Counted from the first letter of the stretch, positions 32,926 through 43,217 are shown. The stretch: DNA of 64,000 bases from Natroniella sulfidigena (GCF_023223645.1 NZ_JALKBY010000003.1:124001-188000), one strand, 5' to 3'. A program made the numbers and translations. Notes: generated from the sequence alone by a model not told the origin.

Positions 32926-34064
32926 TCCTTTATCCCCCCTAACCTAATCTCAGCTAAGACCTCTTCAGTTAGATCAATCGCTGCTAAATTTTTATTATAA
33001 TCAGTTAAAATCAAAGCCATTTCTTTATCCTCAGCTACATCTTCTATAATCAGATCCAGTTCTTCTTTCCTTTCTAGCTTTAACTTCTCCCTTTTTTGTT
33101 GTAATTGAATAATTTCATCAGTTAGATCCTTAATCTTAGTTTCCACTCTAGCTATCAACTTTTGTTGAGCTGATAATAATTCATTTTCAATATTAGCTGT
33201 TAACTCTTCTTCTCGACTGGATAAATCAGTCATCATTTCGTCCTCTAAGAGAGTTAAATAATTATAAAACTCTATCTCTAATTCTTCCTTCTTAGCTAGA
33301 TAATCTTCCTCAACTTGAGATAATAACTGTTGTTGATAATCCTCTAGCCTCTGTTTTAACTCAGCTTCCTGTTCTTCAATTACAGACTGTAACTTTTGGT
33401 TGTAATATTGTTCTTGTTCTTCAACCTTAGCCTCTCTTTCAGTTGTCAGTTCTTCTAATTGACTCTCTAATTCCTTTTGTTTACCCTCATCTAGATTACC
33501 AACCCTTAACTGCAACCTTAAATTAATAATCTCTGAATTATAATCTTGGTCTATATTATCTCTGTATTCTTCCAAGTCTGTATCATATTCCTTCTCCAGT
33601 GCCGTAATTTCCTCTTTTAACTTTTGATGCAAATTATTCTCTTTTTCCACTAAATCAACTTCAACTTCAGTCATCAGTTCCTGATAATAATCTTCGAGTT
33701 TAGAATTTAACTTAGACTCTTCCTCTTCCATTTTTTTAGTATAATCATCTTCAATCACTTCTAATCTCTTTTTCAACTGTTGATTAAAATCAGCTAAATA
33801 ACTGCCTGTATCTTCCTCAATCTTGCTCAAACTCTTCTCTTCTTCTCGTAAAGAGAGCTTAAGATTGACAATACGTTCTTCAATTTGACCAATTTGCTGT
33901 GTTAAAGGATGTTCTTGCCTAATTTCAGCTAAATCAATAATCCCAATTTGAGGTTCGCTCTCAGTTTTAGTTTGCTCTGTCGGCACTTCTTGCTCATAAC
34001 AGCCAACTAAACTCAGAACCATAACCAATAGTAGCACAATTAAGCTACTTTTGATTATTTGCAC
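32922..34064 (-). CDS. OmpH/Skp-like lipoprotein with very long coiled coil
   Basis: About 380 residues, more than twice the usual Skp length. The lipobox LVGC is followed by a Skp-like strand (IGIIDLAEIRQEHP). About 290 residues of nearly unbroken Glu/Lys/Leu/Gln coiled coil follow, then a closing Skp-like strand (MALILTDYNKNLAAIDLT). The insertion lengthens the Skp arms. The start is uncertain: GTG at 34064 is 8 bases after AGG; GTG at 34073 is also possible. It could be a chaperone or a spacer between membranes. Flanked by two normal-sized relatives, so duplication is likely. Confidence 0.78.
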   Translation of the reverse strand: MQIIKSSLIVLLLVMVLSLVGCYEQEVPTEQTKTESEPQIGIIDLAEIRQEHPLTQQIGQIEERIVNLKLSLREEEKSLSKIEEDTGSYLADFNQQLKKRLEVIEDDYTKKMEEEESKLNSKLEDYYQELMTEVEVDLVEKENNLHQKLKEEITALEKEYDTDLEEYRDNIDQDYNSEIINLRLQLRVGNLDEGKQKELESQLEELTTEREAKVEEQEQYYNQKLQSVIEEQEAELKQRLEDYQQQLLSQVEEDYLAKKEELEIEFYNYLTLLEDEMMTDLSSREEELTANIENELLSAQQKLIARVETKIKDLTDEIIQLQQKREKLKLERKEELDLIIEDVAEDKEMALILTDYNKNLAAIDLTEEVLAEIRLGGIKE

Positions 34065-34096
34065 AGAAAACACCTGCTTTCTAAGTTAAAAATGAT

Positions 34097-34660
34097 TTAA
34101 TCCAACTCTTCATCACTTTCAAACAGTTCCTCTTCTAGTAACTTTTCATCATCTAAATCAATAATTGGTTCTTCTTCTGATTCATCACTTTCTGACTCTA
34201 TCACTTCTTCAGTATCCAGTTCAGCCAAAACTTCTGCTGTTAAATCATAACCACCATAAATAACTACCGGTTGGTCAATAATAATAGTTATATCTTCTCT
34301 TTGTGCCACTTCCCTGATCTTATAATTGATATCATCTATCAAACTTTGAATTAAATCTTTCTCCAGCTGATTAAGCTTTTGTTGATATTCCTTTAGTAAC
34401 TCCTGTCGTTCTTCTTTAGTCAAGCCAACTGCTTCAGCCTCAAGCTGTTGCTGTAATTGTTCTGCCTTTTGATCTAACTCTTCTTCTGACGCTTCCTTAT
34501 GAGGATGTTTCAAAAATAGACTCTCCATATCAACATAGGCAATCTGAGGATTATCAACCTCTTCCTGTTCAGCTTGCTCAGCCTGAACAGGATTAACAGC
34601 TACTAATGCTCCCACTATAACCAGAGTAATTAAGAGTCCACTTGCTAATAGTTTCTTCAT
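34097..34660 (-). CDS. skp: OmpH/Skp-like periplasmic chaperone
   Basis: 187 residues: a cleavable signal peptide (to about VQAEQ), a strand IAYVDMESLF, a coiled coil (about 55-105) with the family's KEERQELLKEYQQ, and a closing ITIIIDQPVVIYGG. An acidic tail of about 40 residues (many Glu/Asp) follows and is not part of the usual family. It lies 13 bases after bamA, the common bamA-skp order, and likely escorts outer-membrane proteins to BamA. Confidence 0.85.
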   Translation of the reverse strand: MKKLLASGLLITLVIVGALVAVNPVQAEQAEQEEVDNPQIAYVDMESLFLKHPHKEASEEELDQKAEQLQQQLEAEAVGLTKEERQELLKEYQQKLNQLEKDLIQSLIDDINYKIREVAQREDITIIIDQPVVIYGGYDLTAEVLAELDTEEVIESESDESEEEPIIDLDDEKLLEEELFESDEELD

Positions 34661-34673
34661 TATTCCACTCCCT

Positions 34674-36377
34674 TTAGAATGTATTACCGATTCTAATGCT
34701 TAAGTTAGTCTTATCATCTAATTCACCTTCTGGAGCATAACCATAATCCAATCCTAACTGTCCCATTGGAGTATTAAATCTTGCTCCTAAACCAACTGAA
34801 TAATTCAAATCATTCAAGCTAATATCACTATTATTTGCAAAAGTTTTACCTGCATCAGCAAAAGCAACCCCTGTTACATTATCTACAATGCCAAATCTAT
34901 ATTCTAAATTACTAACTAACATAGAGTTCCCATCAACAAAACCATTTTCAACGGCATTATTATCTCTATCATAATAATCACTACTATAGCCTCTTATTTC
35001 ATTAAGTCCAGTTAATGAGTAACGCTCTCCTTGAGGAAGTTCTCCATCACTAAGTCCTGTCTTCAGTCTAAAGGCCCAAGTATCTTTTTCTCTTGCTGGT
35101 AAATAATTTCTCAAATCAGCTTCATATTTAGTAAAGTCAGTATCACCACCAAGTAGCCCTGCATTCTCAACTGATAGTTCTTGCCTACTTCCTGAGCGAG
35201 GACTGAAGATATTATCTCTAGTATCTCGAATCGTCTTTAATGTAACACTTCTAGTATTGTCATCATACTCTTCTCCATCTTCATCTTCATATTTAGTATT
35301 GTGGTAATCTAACTGCAGATAACCTGTAATATCATCAGCTAACGGATGACCAACTGTAATATCCCCACCTTGTCTTCTGGAAACATCGTCTACTGGGTCA
35401 TCATGTTCAGTCCGATAAAGATTGAAATTTAAACTCGTCTCACTACCAAAAGCCCATGGTTCATAAAACCCTAATTCATAAGTGGTCGTATCACCAAACT
35501 CCCAACTTAAATTCACTTTTTGGCCACGACCAAATAGATTGTCCTTCTCTACATCAACCATACCTGTCCAACCAGCAGCAGAAGAATAGCCGCCTCCAAC
35601 ACTGAAAGTACCTGTCTTCTGTTCTTCTACTTCAACTACCAAATCAACCGCTTGCGGATCAGTTGGTACAGGCTGCATATCAGGTCTAATATCTTTAAAG
35701 TATCCTAAATTATACAAGTTTCTAAAATCATTCCACATCTGATCAATATTAAATACTTCTCCTTCTTCTAAAGTTAACTCTCTTTCAATTACAAAGTCCT
35801 CAGTCTCTTCATTTCCTGTAATACTAACACTATTTAAACGACCTTCATCGATAGTTATCTCTAATTGATCTTGCTCCTTAATTGTAACATCAACAACCTG
35901 GGCCAACACATAGCCTTGTTCTTGATAATACTGATTAATCCTTTCTACACCTTGATCTAAAGAATTAACATTAAGGATTTCACCTTCTTGTAACTTTAAC
36001 AACTCTTTTAACTTTTCAGTTGATATTTCTTGATTTCCCTCAATTTTAATCGCTGATAATTCAGGGTTTTCAATTACTTCTATAACTAATTTGACTCCAT
36101 CTTCATAATTTCTAAATAAAATTTGTAAATCAAAGAAATAACCTAAATCAAAAACTTGTTGCATATCCTGCTGTAACTTTTCATTAGAAACCTCGTCACC
36201 AATTTCAGTTGTAACTTCTTCTAAAACTTCTTCCTCAGATACTAGTTTATTACCTGTTACTTCAATCCCAGTCACAGTATTATCTGTTGGAACTGGCTCT
36301 TCAGCAGCTGCAATTAGACTATTACTTGCTAATAAAACTACTAAAATCAATAATGTTAAACCTGTCTTTTTAAACAT
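34674..36377 (-). CDS. bamA: BamA, outer membrane protein assembly factor
   Basis: 567 residues: signal peptide (1-25), three POTRA domains (about 33-107, 108-182, 183-255) and a C-terminal beta-barrel ending in Phe. The barrel has the Omp85 loop motif EIRGYSSD and DAGKTF. BamA folds and inserts beta-barrel proteins such as LptD and the YjbH-like protein nearby. Proteobacterial BamA has five POTRA domains and about 800 residues; three are common in diderm Firmicutes. GGAGGAAT precedes the ATG. Confidence 0.94.
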   Translation of the reverse strand: MFKKTGLTLLILVVLLASNSLIAAAEEPVPTDNTVTGIEVTGNKLVSEEEVLEEVTTEIGDEVSNEKLQQDMQQVFDLGYFFDLQILFRNYEDGVKLVIEVIENPELSAIKIEGNQEISTEKLKELLKLQEGEILNVNSLDQGVERINQYYQEQGYVLAQVVDVTIKEQDQLEITIDEGRLNSVSITGNEETEDFVIERELTLEEGEVFNIDQMWNDFRNLYNLGYFKDIRPDMQPVPTDPQAVDLVVEVEEQKTGTFSVGGGYSSAAGWTGMVDVEKDNLFGRGQKVNLSWEFGDTTTYELGFYEPWAFGSETSLNFNLYRTEHDDPVDDVSRRQGGDITVGHPLADDITGYLQLDYHNTKYEDEDGEEYDDNTRSVTLKTIRDTRDNIFSPRSGSRQELSVENAGLLGGDTDFTKYEADLRNYLPAREKDTWAFRLKTGLSDGELPQGERYSLTGLNEIRGYSSDYYDRDNNAVENGFVDGNSMLVSNLEYRFGIVDNVTGVAFADAGKTFANNSDISLNDLNYSVGLGARFNTPMGQLGLDYGYAPEGELDDKTNLSIRIGNTF

Positions 36378-36426
36378 AATTTTTATTCCTCCATTTCTGA
36401 TAAATACTTCTGTTTTAATCTTTACT

Positions 36427-36465
36427 AATTACCAATTACTAATTACTAGTTACTAATTACTAAAA
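36427..36465. repeat. TTACTAA-type heptad run
   Basis: TTACCAA, TTACTAA, TTACTAG, TTACTAA, TTACTAA in strict 7-base phase between tamB and bamA. The run covers the tamB stop region, so the repeat starts at the end of the coding sequence. No opposite inverted end is visible in this 82-base gap. Confidence 0.7.
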
Positions 36466-39400
36466 CGGGAGACTCATTTCCAAGCCCATCTGGTAGTCAC
36501 CATAATTATTATAATTTCCATCAAGGCGTAAATTCTCTAACCCACGTGAAAATTGATATTCAAAACCTACTGCTTGTTCTTCTTCAATTCCAAAAGTATG
36601 ATTATACTTCAACATGAAATTATCAAAGATAAACTTACCCAACTTAATCTCTACCTCATCACTCAATAAAGATCTGATTCTAACTTGATCTAAATCCAAT
36701 GTCTTTTCAAAAGATCTTTCCACACGATAGATCAATTCAGTCTTAATTCCTTCATCGATAATTCTAAACATCTCACTTCTGATTGCTTCTTCAAAATCTC
36801 TCTCTAGTAAGCTTCCCATCCCTCCTTGGCGTGCTAATAAGTTGATAACCTCCTCTTCTGTTAGATCATCTTGAGCAAGTAAATTAAATTCAAGCTGATC
36901 TGCTGGACCATACAGATTTAATTCAATCTCTTCCCCTCTTATTCTAGCATTTGATTCCAGTTGTAAATCAGGGACAAACGTATATCTACCAAAATTAGCA
37001 CTAGCCTCTTCAACTTCAAATTCAGTGTTATAATAAGTAAATCTTCCAGTAGTAGACTCTAACTGTCCTGTCAGCTCTATTCCCTGAGAAGCACTCTCTA
37101 AGAATAATTCTCCTGACTGAACCAAGATATCAATATTATTATTTCCTACTCTTACATCTTGACCTGGCTTAATTACTAAATCAAACTGTGGTTCTATATT
37201 AAATTGGCCTTCTCCTTCCATTACTGGCCAATCAACTGGTAGACTGAAGAAAGTATTGTAAGCTATTATCTCTCCTGTGATCAGTGGCTGCTCAAAATCA
37301 CCAGCTAATTGTAAATCTAGTTGATTTAATCCTTCCCAAGAACCATGCTTGAAGAAGATATCTTCTCCTGTCAATTCTAAATCATACTCTTTAGGCATAA
37401 AACCATTGATTAAAATCTTACCATCCAAATCAAAATCTCCTGAGCCATAATAACCTGTTAATTGCTCAACAATAACCTCTTTATCAGCAAAATCAATTCT
37501 ACCATTTAAATTATTAAATTCTCGATCCAACTCTAAATGATCAAAACTACCCGAAACAATCTCAGCATTCCCGTTCAGCTTAGGATCTTGCCAGCTTCCT
37601 GCAATACTAAGATCACCTCTACCACGACCTTTAGCGGATTCAATATCCTCTAGCCAGAAAGATAAAATACTTAAATTTCCTTCCTCCACTCTTAAATCAA
37701 GATCAAACTCTTCATCTTCAACTAGAGGTACCTTCCCTCTTGCTTGTAAAATATTATCTTCTTTAAGCTGTAACTGCTGTTCTAAGATCAATTTTTGACT
37801 ATCTATCAATCTAAGTCTGCCAGCCAATCTTTGGTATTCTAAATTACTAACTTGCCCATCAGTAACCCTGACTTGAGAGTCTAAATTTAAATTATCTAAA
37901 CTGCCAGTTAGATTTCCTGTTAAATTAACTCTTCCTGCCAACTGGTGATCGATTAGTTCCAGCTCATCTAATGCTCTTAAATCAAATTCCTTAGCAATCA
38001 GTTCTAAATCTAGATCGCGTTGTAGCCAATAATCCCCTTTAGCCTGTAGATAACCAACTCCTCCTTCTTCTTCAAAGAGCAGATCAAGCTCTAATTCTGG
38101 CTCAAGCAAAGAACCATTAGCAACAACTCGTCCCTCAACAGGATGTGATAAAGCAAACTCTTCAGCAAAAAATTGAGTAAAATGATCTAAGTTACCCTCT
38201 TGAATTTCAAAGATCAAATCATCAAATTCTTGACGATTAAGGTCTATAACTCCATGTGTCTGATAACGATAATCACCATCATTAATTGCTATATCTTTTA
38301 GGTATAAATTAGGTTCTCTATAATCAACTCTACCCTCTAAATCTCCTAGTTGTTGACCATAGATTTCAATATCACTCCCTTCAATAATTCCCGCTACTTG
38401 AGGAGCAACAATTGAACCATGGACTCTACCTTCTAAAGCGCTTTGTCCACTAACATCAAAATCTTCTGGTAAATAATCAATACTGGACAAACTTAAATTA
38501 TCAGCTTTAAACTGCAAATCCAACTCTTCTCCTTCAATAGAACCTAAGATTTGTAAATCACTATCTTGATAATTAACTTTAGAGTCATTAATTATAACCT
38601 CTTGATCATTATAAGTAAAATCAATCTCTGCTTGATCAAAACCTTGCTCATAAGCAATACCATCTTCAATTATAACCTCACCTGCTAACTTAAAAGGAGC
38701 AAATAAGGAGTTAATCTTTATCTTTCCAGTAGTTATACCTGAGAATGGTAGTTGAATATCTGTCGCTGTTAATACTTCATTAAGTTCAACCCCTTCAGTT
38801 CTTAATACGATATCAGACTTACCAGTTTGAAAGTCTATACCTCCACTTAGTGAACTAGAAAACTCAGGTAAGACCACTTCTTTGAACTGAAGCCCTTCAT
38901 CTAATAAAATTAATCCACCGTTCATCTCTCCTAATTCTAAAAAGTCATATTCTAAATCTGATCCTCTAAAATCACCTCTAAACTGAGGTTCAGATAGGTT
39001 ACCACTTACTTGACCAGTCAAATCAACCTCACCTGTTAACTCTTCTTGGTTATGGAACCCAGCTAATTCAGCTAATTTTACATTATCAGCTATTAAATTT
39101 AAATCCAGATCTCCATCCAATGTCACTAAACCAGTCAGATCATACTTACTATAATCTGTTATCAACTCTGCTTGATTCAAGAAAAAATTCCCCTGATTAA
39201 GCCAAAAGCTTGTCTCAAACTGATTAAAATCATAATCTTGGATTGAACCTTCATCTACTGCTACTGAACCCAGCATATTCAAATCTTCAGCCTCTATTCC
39301 AGACCCAGAAAGAATAGTCTCACCATTAATTAAGCCTTCAGAAGAAAATTCAACCTCCAGCTCTTCTTCTAAACTAGTCAAACTTATATTAGCTAGTTTA

Positions 39401-40650
39401 GTGGTAAAGATATAATCAAGTTCTTTACTAAAATCAACCCTACCTTCACCAGTTACTCTACCTCTTGCTAAGTCAAATTCTAATTCTTCAAAATTCAATA
39501 CTTGATCTTTATAATAAATTTCACTTTTAAACCCATCTAAAGTAACCCCTTCAATCTGTCCTTCCTCCAAATTAAATTCACTAACAATAGTTGGGTTATC
39601 TAAACTTCCATTGATCCCTCCACTAGCCTGGGCCAACCCTTCTAGCTCAACTTGATCTAACCCAACTAAATTACTAACTTCTCCTAAGTCTATCTTATTA
39701 GAAATAAATTCTAAATTCAATTGTGGCTGCTCCCAACTGAATATCTCTCCTGTCAACTCCAGTGGCATATCTTGATAGTTTCCAGTTAATTTTTCAAAGC
39801 GCAAGCCATACTTATTAAAGCTAAGTACTCCATCTATTCCATCTATTGTTAGCTGATCGTTACTAGCAATAGCATCAACAACCTCTAAGTTACCATAATA
39901 ACTAGATAAACCTTCCATATTACCTCTTAGTCTAAGCATTCCCGCTGCTTGACCACTAGCTTCAACCTCATCCAACATATCTAAATCATAATCCTCTGTT
40001 AAATTGGTTAACTTCAAATCGGCAAAATTCAGCTCTAAATGATAATTCCCTGCCTCAAAAGTTCCTGCTAAACTTAACTCTTTAACCAACTTAGACCCTG
40101 AATTGCTATGTAGGTCAAAGCTTAGCTGTTGCCCACTTGTAATCTCACCATTTATATTCTCTATCTCTTTTTCAAATTGAGAATCAAAATAAGCTACCTT
40201 TCCTTGTTCAATCTCAATTGGAAAAGAATGTTCTACTTCTTCCGGCACCTCAAACTGATCAATTAAAAATTGATAATTCCAGTCCTCCTCTTCTATCAAC
40301 TGGACTTCAGGCGTTACTAACCCAATATCATTAATCCCCTCTAAAGGATCCAGCCTATTTAAGATTAAATCAAATAAACTGTAGTTAATAGTAACCTCTT
40401 CAACTGTCAATAAATCCCTAGCATCTTCATCCTTAACAGTCAACCCAGCAATACTGATCTTATTAATTCCTCTAACTTTTATATCATCCACTACAATCTC
40501 TGTTGCTAATTCTTGTTCTAAAAGATTAATTGCTTCTTCCCTTGCCTGTAATAACAAGTGATTAATATTTGAATATACAGTCATCATCACTAACAACAAG
40601 AGCAAACCAAGTATTATAGTTAATCTAGAATTACGTAGCTCTAGTTTCAT
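36460..40650 (-). CDS. tamB: TamB/DUF490 family protein
   Basis: About 1396 residues: one N-terminal membrane anchor (about 8-28), then a very long beta-rich periplasmic part with repeated Leu/Gly/Asp strands. The C-terminal DUF490 domain contains YNTEFEVEEASANF, LARQGG and a final Phe. TamB spans the periplasm and works with Omp85 proteins; AsmA-type proteins of this kind are thought to conduct phospholipids to the outer membrane. ATG at 40650 follows GGGGGC; the TTG at 40677 lacks a binding site. It is followed by bamA, and no separate TamA was seen. Confidence 0.92.
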   Translation of the reverse strand: MKLELRNSRLTIILGLLLLLVMMTVYSNINHLLLQAREEAINLLEQELATEIVVDDIKVRGINKISIAGLTVKDEDARDLLTVEEVTINYSLFDLILNRLDPLEGINDIGLVTPEVQLIEEEDWNYQFLIDQFEVPEEVEHSFPIEIEQGKVAYFDSQFEKEIENINGEITSGQQLSFDLHSNSGSKLVKELSLAGTFEAGNYHLELNFADLKLTNLTEDYDLDMLDEVEASGQAAGMLRLRGNMEGLSSYYGNLEVVDAIASNDQLTIDGIDGVLSFNKYGLRFEKLTGNYQDMPLELTGEIFSWEQPQLNLEFISNKIDLGEVSNLVGLDQVELEGLAQASGGINGSLDNPTIVSEFNLEEGQIEGVTLDGFKSEIYYKDQVLNFEELEFDLARGRVTGEGRVDFSKELDYIFTTKLANISLTSLEEELEVEFSSEGLINGETILSGSGIEAEDLNMLGSVAVDEGSIQDYDFNQFETSFWLNQGNFFLNQAELITDYSKYDLTGLVTLDGDLDLNLIADNVKLAELAGFHNQEELTGEVDLTGQVSGNLSEPQFRGDFRGSDLEYDFLELGEMNGGLILLDEGLQFKEVVLPEFSSSLSGGIDFQTGKSDIVLRTEGVELNEVLTATDIQLPFSGITTGKIKINSLFAPFKLAGEVIIEDGIAYEQGFDQAEIDFTYNDQEVIINDSKVNYQDSDLQILGSIEGEELDLQFKADNLSLSSIDYLPEDFDVSGQSALEGRVHGSIVAPQVAGIIEGSDIEIYGQQLGDLEGRVDYREPNLYLKDIAINDGDYRYQTHGVIDLNRQEFDDLIFEIQEGNLDHFTQFFAEEFALSHPVEGRVVANGSLLEPELELDLLFEEEGGVGYLQAKGDYWLQRDLDLELIAKEFDLRALDELELIDHQLAGRVNLTGNLTGSLDNLNLDSQVRVTDGQVSNLEYQRLAGRLRLIDSQKLILEQQLQLKEDNILQARGKVPLVEDEEFDLDLRVEEGNLSILSFWLEDIESAKGRGRGDLSIAGSWQDPKLNGNAEIVSGSFDHLELDREFNNLNGRIDFADKEVIVEQLTGYYGSGDFDLDGKILINGFMPKEYDLELTGEDIFFKHGSWEGLNQLDLQLAGDFEQPLITGEIIAYNTFFSLPVDWPVMEGEGQFNIEPQFDLVIKPGQDVRVGNNNIDILVQSGELFLESASQGIELTGQLESTTGRFTYYNTEFEVEEASANFGRYTFVPDLQLESNARIRGEEIELNLYGPADQLEFNLLAQDDLTEEEVINLLARQGGMGSLLERDFEEAIRSEMFRIIDEGIKTELIYRVERSFEKTLDLDQVRIRSLLSDEVEIKLGKFIFDNFMLKYNHTFGIEEEQAVGFEYQFSRGLENLRLDGNYNNYGDYQMGLEMSLPF

Positions 40651-40782
40651 TACTTTGCCCCCAAATCTAATCTTCAAACTACTTTAATGATATTATATTT
40701 CATCGGTAGTTGCAATAGTAATTGCTAGTTATTTATTAAGAAAACTATAATATATTGGCATTACTCGCAATTAAATGGCAGC

Positions 40783-40804
40783 AAAAAAGTTGCCGGAGGC
40801 AACT
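40783..40804 (-). terminator. Rho-independent terminator (second of two)
   Basis: Minus-strand AGTTGCC-TCC-GGCAACT followed by six Ts. It lies 100 bases after another terminator, with no gene between. Confidence 0.75.
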
Positions 40805-40899
40805 CAGATTAAGTCTAAGATTAAGTTTAAGTAAAACTAACAAGTACAAACTAATAAAAGTTATCTATAATCTCTAAAAATCATAATTTACCAAACAGC

Positions 40900-40924
40900 A
40901 AAAAAGCCCCTCGTACGAGGAGCT
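40900..40924 (-). terminator. Rho-independent terminator after the S55 gene
   Basis: Minus-strand AGCTCCTCGTACGAGGGGCT followed by a T-run, five bases after the stop of the S55-like gene. Confidence 0.85.
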
Positions 40925-40929
40925 TACTA

Positions 40930-42774
40930 CTAATCTTCTTCTGTAATAATTTCAATTTCCTTAATTAAACTACCAGTCAATACATAATCTGTCTCTATTA
41001 CTTCTTCAACTAAGTCATGATCGACCTCAACCTGTTGAACAGATTCTTGCTCACCACTTTCAACCTCTTCAAGATCAACCTCCTCTTTTTCAATAGAATC
41101 AAACTCATCATCTTGAGCGGAAGAATAATCTGGTAATGGTTGTAATTCAATCACTAGGCTATTATTTTTATTTTGCAACTGATAAATCTCTATTAACTCT
41201 TCTAAACTTTTAATGTTATTAGCTTTGGATTGTTTCGCTTCCTCAGGTTGTTCTGTATAGAAAAGATTAAAATTAGCTTCTTGGCCACTTAGAAGATTGA
41301 TTGCTAAATTTCCCTCTGGGGTATCTTCGGGAATTTTCAACTCAATCTCTTTTTCAATTACTTCCTGACGATAAGGCCTTAATTTCACCTTTAAGTCTAC
41401 TTTTTCTCCTGGCCTTGCCTGCTCTTGCTCTAAACTGACCTCTTCTAATAAGGCAACCTTAGATTCTTCTTTGATTTCGATATCAACTTCAATATTAGCT
41501 AGATTAATCTGCTGAAAAGGATTATTCATAACTAATGATAACCCTTGAATAAAATCAGATAAAGCTGCCACTGCTATATCATTACCACTGTAATAAAGAT
41601 TAGTACTCTCAAATGTTCCATCTGGCAGTTGGCTGCCTACTGCTTCCCAACTTACTTTAGCAGTTCCTGCTCCTTGACGATCAATAGTACTATCTATTGC
41701 TTGTAAGAGTGCTGTTGCTGCTAATTCTTCAATTAAATCTTCATCTTGAACAATCTGCAAATTATATGTATCACTTTTAGCTAAATCTTGATCATTTAAA
41801 TTGACCTTAACCGGCACAATGTTAGGATAAGAGCCTACTTTACCGGCTACTCCTGCTGTTCGATCTTGAGTAATAACACCTTTCAGTTCAGCTGGTGAAC
41901 CAATTTTGAAAGGCATCTCAATACTTGTTATCATTTGATGAATATAAGCAGAAGAAAGTAAATAATTAGCACTTCCTTGTGATAAGAAAGAGTGGCCTAA
42001 ACCCAAAATCTGATCTTGATCTCGATAAGTCAATGTCCCAATTGCTGAAACATTAATATCTCCTCTCATTAATTGAACAGCCATTGCACTCCCTGGCTCA
42101 AAAGGTATATCATTCTCTTTCTGTTCCATTAGACCGCCACCAGATACAGGCATTAGATCATAATCATCTAGCCCCTCTGCTAATCTATCTTTGGCCCTAC
42201 CACTCAAACCACTGACTAATAATGGAGTATTGACTGGAGTAGCTACTAATATATTATCTTTAGCTGCTTTTTGCTCATCTGAAGTAAATGCTATCTTTTC
42301 ATACTGTTGATCATCTATCTCTAGAGGTGTAGATAAAGCAATCTCTTTATCTTCTGTTATATCCAAATCACCTGTTTCTAATTCTAATAAATCTAACATG
42401 CTTTCAATTGGTGTTACCAAACCAATCTTATGATCAGCCATCTGCCATCCATAACCGATAGCTCCAATTAATTTATCATCAACATAAATTGGACTACCAC
42501 TCATTCCAGCAGCTATACCACCTGATCTTTCTATTACATCTCCACTTGTTTTGACCAAGATTAAATCTTGGCTCAAATCAGAAGAATCTAACATACTGAT
42601 AATCTCTACATCAAACTCCTCTATTTCAGTCCCCCGTAAGACTGTCCTTCCTACACCTTGCATTCCAGATTCAATATCTGTTAAAGGCATAATTTCTTGT
42701 TCGGTAGCTAACGCTACATTTGCTACCAGCAAACAAAGAAGTACTAGTATGGTTGTTTTTGAAATTAACCGCAA
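40930..42774 (-). CDS. SpoIVB-type S55 peptidase-like protein
   Basis: 614 residues: a signal peptide or anchor (1-23) and an S55-like region with GMSGSPIYVDDKLIGAIGYGW (90-110, the Ser of SpoIVB peptidases) and GLGHSF (His261). In SpoIVB the His precedes the Ser; here the Ser block comes first, as in S55-domain proteins of various diderm bacteria. The C-terminal 130 residues are acidic. Function is unknown: it may be a periplasmic protease or a structural relative. TTG start at 42774 after GGAAGGG. It is downstream of the flagellar ring genes and before tamB. Confidence 0.78.
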   Translation of the reverse strand: MRLISKTTILVLLCLLVANVALATEQEIMPLTDIESGMQGVGRTVLRGTEIEEFDVEIISMLDSSDLSQDLILVKTSGDVIERSGGIAAGMSGSPIYVDDKLIGAIGYGWQMADHKIGLVTPIESMLDLLELETGDLDITEDKEIALSTPLEIDDQQYEKIAFTSDEQKAAKDNILVATPVNTPLLVSGLSGRAKDRLAEGLDDYDLMPVSGGGLMEQKENDIPFEPGSAMAVQLMRGDINVSAIGTLTYRDQDQILGLGHSFLSQGSANYLLSSAYIHQMITSIEMPFKIGSPAELKGVITQDRTAGVAGKVGSYPNIVPVKVNLNDQDLAKSDTYNLQIVQDEDLIEELAATALLQAIDSTIDRQGAGTAKVSWEAVGSQLPDGTFESTNLYYSGNDIAVAALSDFIQGLSLVMNNPFQQINLANIEVDIEIKEESKVALLEEVSLEQEQARPGEKVDLKVKLRPYRQEVIEKEIELKIPEDTPEGNLAINLLSGQEANFNLFYTEQPEEAKQSKANNIKSLEELIEIYQLQNKNNSLVIELQPLPDYSSAQDDEFDSIEKEEVDLEEVESGEQESVQQVEVDHDLVEEVIETDYVLTGSLIKEIEIITEED

Positions 42775-42852
42775 TTAAATCCCTTCCCTTCTTATAATAT
42801 AACAATAACTACTATTTAGTTTATAACTTTAGCTGAGCAAATATAACTAGCA

Positions 42853-43200
42853 TTAAGAATTATTACTTAATTGCCGATAGACAGCTTCTGCAATTCCTAA
42901 TTGCTCCTTGCCAGTAGCTTCTTTAGCAATCTCATCATAATACATATCTTCAAACATTTCTTGATTTAAACCACCATCTAACAAATCAGATTGTAAAGTA
43001 GCATCTCTCATTTGTTTAAACATCATACTCAAAAAGATTGATTCAAATTCTTTACTAACTGCTTTTAGCTGCTCATCTTTTTGCTCATTTTTAGTATTGA
43101 CTTCCTGTTCTAATAAATTTTTAAATTCATTTTCTGATTTACTCAAATTGGTATTCTTAAGCTGCAATTGATTTAAATTCAAATCTGAACTTATCTTCAT
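42853..43200 (-). CDS. flgJ: FlgJ-like rod-binding protein (no muramidase domain)
   Basis: 115 residues matching the N-terminal domain of FlgJ: SKEFESIFLSMMFKQMRDAT and YDEIAKEATGKEQLGIAEAVYRQL. It assists assembly of the flagellar rod in the periplasm. The peptidoglycan-hydrolase half found in Proteobacteria is missing, as in many other phyla. It is last in the series flgF-flgG-flgA-flgH-flgI-flgJ and begins 17 bases after flgI, with AGGTAGGTGAG upstream. Confidence 0.9.
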   Translation of the reverse strand: MKISSDLNLNQLQLKNTNLSKSENEFKNLLEQEVNTKNEQKDEQLKAVSKEFESIFLSMMFKQMRDATLQSDLLDGGLNQEMFEDMYYDEIAKEATGKEQLGIAEAVYRQLSNNS

Positions 43201-43217
43201 TATCTCACCTACCTAAT

